Shown piece by piece: positions 60,427 to 64,000 of a DNA stretch of 64,000 bases. A program made the position numbers and the translations under genes. The notes beneath the pieces are model-generated. The model made no database searches. It was given only the letters and a program-made list of their open reading frames with translations, and was not told the DNA's origin. Within the stretch, counting starts at the first letter, position 1; each line of letters begins with the position of its first letter. Location of the stretch: contig JAHYIO010000031.1 of assembly GCA_020543525.1 (NCBI GenBank), forward strand, positions 1 through 64,000, written 5' to 3'. Source of the DNA: Coriolopsis trogii. Its lineage: Eukaryota > Basidiomycota > Agaricomycetes > Polyporales > Polyporaceae.

Positions 60427-60654
60427 CGCGAGCCGTGGAGAGCTGCCTTGTAGTAATAGCGAGTGCTTAGGCAAGAGAACTTGTAGTAGTAGGCGCCTGT
60501 GTATGTCGCCACATCGTGGGAACGTGCACTGACTCCCACGTACTACGCGGTTCAACTCCTTCAGTCACTGACCTTCATGCCAACTGCGACAACGGCCCGT
60601 AAGTCGTCTACATGTTGACACACCTTTATCGCTCATCCTACAAATCAGAACGCC

Positions 60655-61965
60655 ATGTTTGCACATTGTGTTGTGTCTCGTGGAGCTGGTCTATTGGGTC
60701 GCTTTGGCGCCTCTGTGCCTACTAGGGCTGCATGCTGTGACAGTGTTCTGCTGTCCACCTCAAGTTCAGGATCCTCCTTCGGTGGTAGCGGCATCTTCGC
60801 TCTGAGACGAGGCTACATGTGCACGGCTTCTGCTGCTGGCGCCACAGTAACTGCGTCCGTAGAGGGCGACAACGCAGCCTTTCGGTCTCAGCCACCAACT
60901 CGAGACGGAGACGCAGTTAGTCGGAGACTGGATCGACGCTTCACCCACGAAATCACTACCCTCGATCCAGCAAAGCTAGTTCGAGAGGACTATATTGATA
61001 CAGCAACAGATGCAGCACGACGACCATACTACTGGATCAGATTCACCGACCCGAACGCCGGCCGCAGGGTGGCACGAATGGAAGTACGCACGTTGACTGG
61101 GCGTAATGCGAGGGACAGAATCCTTCGTGGCTTTCTCTACTTCCATACTAAGCCCAACGAGCTCCCTCTTGCTGGGGCTATCCGATTCCGGGCGACCGCG
61201 TCCGATGATCCTTCCACGTTTGCAAGTGGCCATGACCATCTGAACCCTCACGGCATCCCCTGGTCAATCCCCCTCATGTCCATCGCAACCCGTCGCAGTT
61301 ACGAGGCCTTCCGCGCAATCCTCCACCACGATGGCCTCGTATCTGACCCACTGATGGAGCTTGCCGGCCAGAACCATCACATGTTCTTGTTCAACGGCGA
61401 CCAACACCTCACGGTCAGCGTTCATGCCTTCGGCCAACCGTTTCCTGTCCGGATGGCCCATCAAAACCTCGCTTTGGTCCTCCTTGGCGCAGATAGGGCG
61501 ACATGCTTACGATTGATCTACCTTCCCGGTATCCGCAGTATGGAGCACGGGCCAGGAAGCCCCTCTGGCTCCGTGACTTGGAAATATTTCTATCCGTTCT
61601 CTGGTACGTACCAAGGCAGCCGTCTATTGCCGATATACACTGTAACTGAGGGCGACACAGGGACGGCACTGTGCTGCTTCGAACGCTCGACTCTCAAGGA
61701 GCACGAGGGCAAGCGTGTGGTCGTCATCCGCATTCTCCGCTTTCTTGAGTCAGATCCGGTACGCCGCGACCCGGATTACCGAGGCCCGCCGTACCCGGAT
61801 GAGATTGTCCCGCGAGAAGGGGACCTGTTCATGCGCCTCTTCTACGGCAAATCCGTGGTGTGGTCGGTGGACGTCGACAACGCTCCGAATCGCAAGACTA
61901 CGCACCCTCTGCATGTCCTCTTCGATAACGAGGAAGCGTATGGCCCGTATACCGCAGAGTCTTGA
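60655..61965 (+). CDS. Family G protein G2
   Basis: Exon 1 60655-61603 and exon 2 61661-61965, same intron position as G1 and G3. The 57-nt intron (GTACGT...CACAG) happens to be open, so an unspliced reading of 436 residues is possible; splicing restores the family junction FSG-TALCCFERS. Blocks: ITTLDPAKLVREDYIDTA, GFLYFHTKPNELPLAG, RFRATASDDPSTFASG, HDGLVSDPLMELAGQN, PYPDEIVPREGDL, HPLHVLFDNEEAYGPYTAES. The N-terminus has Arg and few acidic residues and could be a mitochondrial presequence, which is a guess. Function unknown. Confidence 0.78.
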   Translation: MFAHCVVSRGAGLLGRFGASVPTRAACCDSVLLSTSSSGSSFGGSGIFALRRGYMCTASAAGATVTASVEGDNAAFRSQPPTRDGDAVSRRLDRRFTHEITTLDPAKLVREDYIDTATDAARRPYYWIRFTDPNAGRRVARMEVRTLTGRNARDRILRGFLYFHTKPNELPLAGAIRFRATASDDPSTFASGHDHLNPHGIPWSIPLMSIATRRSYEAFRAILHHDGLVSDPLMELAGQNHHMFLFNGDQHLTVSVHAFGQPFPVRMAHQNLALVLLGADRATCLRLIYLPGIRSMEHGPGSPSGSVTWKYFYPFSGTYQGSRLLPIYTVTEGDTGTALCCFERSTLKEHEGKRVVVIRILRFLESDPVRRDPDYRGPPYPDEIVPREGDLFMRLFYGKSVVWSVDVDNAPNRKTTHPLHVLFDNEEAYGPYTAES

Positions 61966-62582
61966 CGCGAGCCGGGGAGAAGGACAGGGCTGCCGTTCAT
62001 GTTTGTGTTTGCGTTCTCTGCTAGACGACGAATCATAGTCGACCCTGCTTCCTGATTTCGGAGGATGGTCGCCGTATACTACTTGCCTCCCCGATAGAGC
62101 ACCTCTTTGTGCTCTCGTTATTTACTCGCCAAGCGGATGCAGACCACCATCTCGTCCTGAGGTACTTCATGTCCCAACCGTGGACCATGCCTTGAGCGGC
62201 ACCGGTAATCCACGTCCCGCATACTACTTGGCAGACTGTCACTGGCACCGTTGACGGCGCCGGGCAGGAGTTCTGCCATTGTAAGAGCCAACGTCGCTAG
62301 GGGAAATGGGCTGCGCGGCTACAATTCTTTCGCTGTGACCGTCTGCTGTGTGTTATTGTGTGTGTGCAGTGCATCGCGCGGTACCAATTGCAAGTTCAAG
62401 TCAACCTGTAGGCGCACGAATACATCGCGGGCGTGGGAACTCAGCGGACCACGTCGCGCCTTGGGCGCTGTGTCCGAAACCACTCTCAACCACGACCGTC
62501 GACCTCAAAAGAATGCGGGTGCGCCCTGATCTGAACGTGTTCCATTCGCCCTCTCACAAGTCTGTATTCCCAGTTCGGTACC
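61966..62582. other. Intergenic between G2 and G3
   Basis: No gene or repeat recognised. The sequence just after the G2 stop resembles the flank after psiG. Confidence 0.4.
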
Positions 62583-63890
62583 ATGTTTACACATCGTACA
62601 CCATCCTGGCGAGCTCTGTTAGGTCGCCGTCGCAGCACGGTCGTGACAGGATCTCGACTCAGGCTCGGCCGTCTGTCGTTTGGCGGCAGCGGATCCATCG
62701 CTCCGGAACGAGGCTACGCGCATACGCCAACTGCGGCTGATGCTAACAAGCCTACAGACAGTGACAACGCAGACCGCCCACCCACTAGAGACGGAGTGGA
62801 AGCTGAGAAGAGACGTCGGATCGTCACCTACAGAATCACTACACTCGATCCCGCGAAGCTGGTCCGAGAGGACTATATCGACACAACAACAGAGGCGGAC
62901 ATCCCTGCCTACCGCATCAGACCTGCCGACCCCAACGTGAGCCGCGGGAGCGTACTGATCCAAGCGGGCACATCGACCGGGCTGAGTGGGTTCGGACATG
63001 GGTCCCCCCACGGCTTTCTCTACTTCCATTCAAACCCGAACCAACCTCCTCTCGCTGGTGCCGTCCGGTTCCGGGTGACCGCGTCCGACGATCCGTCCAG
63101 CTTCGCAGCGGGCCACGACTACCTCACCGCTCACGGCGTTCCCTGGTCGATCCCGCTCCCGGCCGTCGCATCCCTACGTGCGTTCGCAGCCGTCCGCTCC
63201 CTCCTCCGCCACGACGGCCTCGTCTCGGACGCCCTCATGCAGCTCGCGGCCCGGCGTCGTGACAGGCTCACGGTCCACGGCGACCAAGGCCCGACTGTAT
63301 TCACGACGAGCGTGCATGCCTTCCGCCAGCCGTTTGCCCTCCAGATGCACGATCCCACCTCTGCTTTTGCGCTCATCGGCGCGGACACGGTGGACCGGTA
63401 CGAAACGAACAAGATGACCGCCATCCGGGTCGTCGTTCAGGTGCCGGGAGGCGGCCCCGGCTCCTCTGATATCTTCTACTCGACGCCGTTCGCAGGTACG
63501 TACGCACCTGTCTGTTGCGCCATCTCGCACTCGTACCGTATACCGACGATGGCCGGCACAGGTACCGCGCTCTGCTGCTTTGAACGCTCGAGACTCAGGG
63601 AGCATTCGGGGAGGCGCGTCGTCGTCGTCCGCGTCCTCCGCTTCCTAACATCCGACCCGCTGCGCCTGAACCCGTCCTACCGAGGGCCGGCGTGCCCCAG
63701 ACAGCTCCTGCCGCGTGAAGGGGAGCTGCTGATGCGCCGGCTGAGCGGCCGGCAGTCCAAGACCTCCAAGAAGAAGGTCGAGCCGTGGTCGAAGGACGTC
63801 GACAAGGCGCCCCGGCCCAGGTTGACGCATCCGCTCAGCGTCCTGTTCGAGAACGAGGACGTGTATGGGCCGTATACGGCCGACTCTTGA
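62583..63890 (+). CDS. Family G protein G3
   Basis: Exon 1 62583-63495 and exon 2 63562-63890; the 66-nt intron (GTACGT...CACAG) is again open in frame. Blocks: ITTLDPAKLVREDYIDTT, GFLYFHSNPNQPPLAG, RFRVTASDDPSSFAAG, RHDGLVSDALMQLA, GTALCCFERSRLREHSGRR, HPLSVLFENEDVYGPYTADS. The N-terminus is Arg-rich. Codon use is more GC-rich than in G2, with about one substitution in three to four residues between them. Unknown function; tandem duplicate. Confidence 0.78.
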   Translation: MFTHRTPSWRALLGRRRSTVVTGSRLRLGRLSFGGSGSIAPERGYAHTPTAADANKPTDSDNADRPPTRDGVEAEKRRRIVTYRITTLDPAKLVREDYIDTTTEADIPAYRIRPADPNVSRGSVLIQAGTSTGLSGFGHGSPHGFLYFHSNPNQPPLAGAVRFRVTASDDPSSFAAGHDYLTAHGVPWSIPLPAVASLRAFAAVRSLLRHDGLVSDALMQLAARRRDRLTVHGDQGPTVFTTSVHAFRQPFALQMHDPTSAFALIGADTVDRYETNKMTAIRVVVQVPGGGPGSSDIFYSTPFAGTYAPVCCAISHSYRIPTMAGTGTALCCFERSRLREHSGRRVVVVRVLRFLTSDPLRLNPSYRGPACPRQLLPREGELLMRRLSGRQSKTSKKKVEPWSKDVDKAPRPRLTHPLSVLFENEDVYGPYTADS

Positions 63891-64000
63891 CGCGGGGTCG
63901 TAGGTGTCGCGCCGCGAGAGGGCAAGGACAGCGCTGCGTTCCGTTCGTCCGCTTGTGATCTGCCCGGGAAGACGAACGTGTACTAACAGTGCCTGTCTGC

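Overview
The window looks like nuclear DNA of a basidiomycete fungus, most likely an agaricomycete. Nearly every gene is split by spliceosomal introns of about 45-75 nt with GTRNGT donors and YAG acceptors. The recognisable housekeeping genes (HRD1-type ubiquitin ligase, GEN1/Yen1 resolvase, YtcJ-type amidohydrolase) have fungal architectures. There are no bacterial-style operons.

Layout. Positions 1 to about 43,500 are accessory and repeat-rich. They hold a partial gene (family E, 1-592), SNF2-type helicase A (4369-9564), small gene F (12230-12970), a family E gene with a stop codon (19057-22351), helicase B (24970-30348), gene C (33178-36185) and a frameshifted paralogue of C, here D (37551-40401). 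Between them lie tandem arrays, foldback elements, a 5'-truncated SINE-like copy and two decayed copies of an AT-rich element. Positions 44,400 to 58,250 are ordinary gene-dense sequence: HRD1, GEN1, a membrane-anchored amidohydrolase and a possible small gene, with a full-length SINE-like element and a Mutator-like MITE in the HRD1/amidohydrolase intergenic space. Positions 58,600 to 63,900 carry a tandem family (G1, psiG, G2, G3) of unknown function.

How the genes relate. Helicase plus family E occurs twice, in the same order and on the same strand: A upstream of E' and B upstream of E. E, B and C, three unrelated protein families, share an 18-bp near-palindrome (GTGAAGAACAATCCTCAC) in two or three copies each just upstream of their start codons. 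E, B and C may therefore be a co-regulated module, possibly a genome-conflict or mobile system. This is inferred from layout and motif sharing only.

The other striking feature is several short inverted-repeat motifs that each occupy their own stretch. TGTCCGACA-G-TGTCGGACA occurs about 40 times in 1.4-14.8 kb, GGGAGTCT-S-AGACTCCC at 17.8-19.0 kb, and GGCGTC-NNN-GACGCC at 22.9-36.9 kb. The first two have odd length with a single central G/C. The first is embedded in arrays whose linkers and periods (64, about 72 and 86 bp) are unrelated. The same intron of helicases A and B has been expanded by the local motif.
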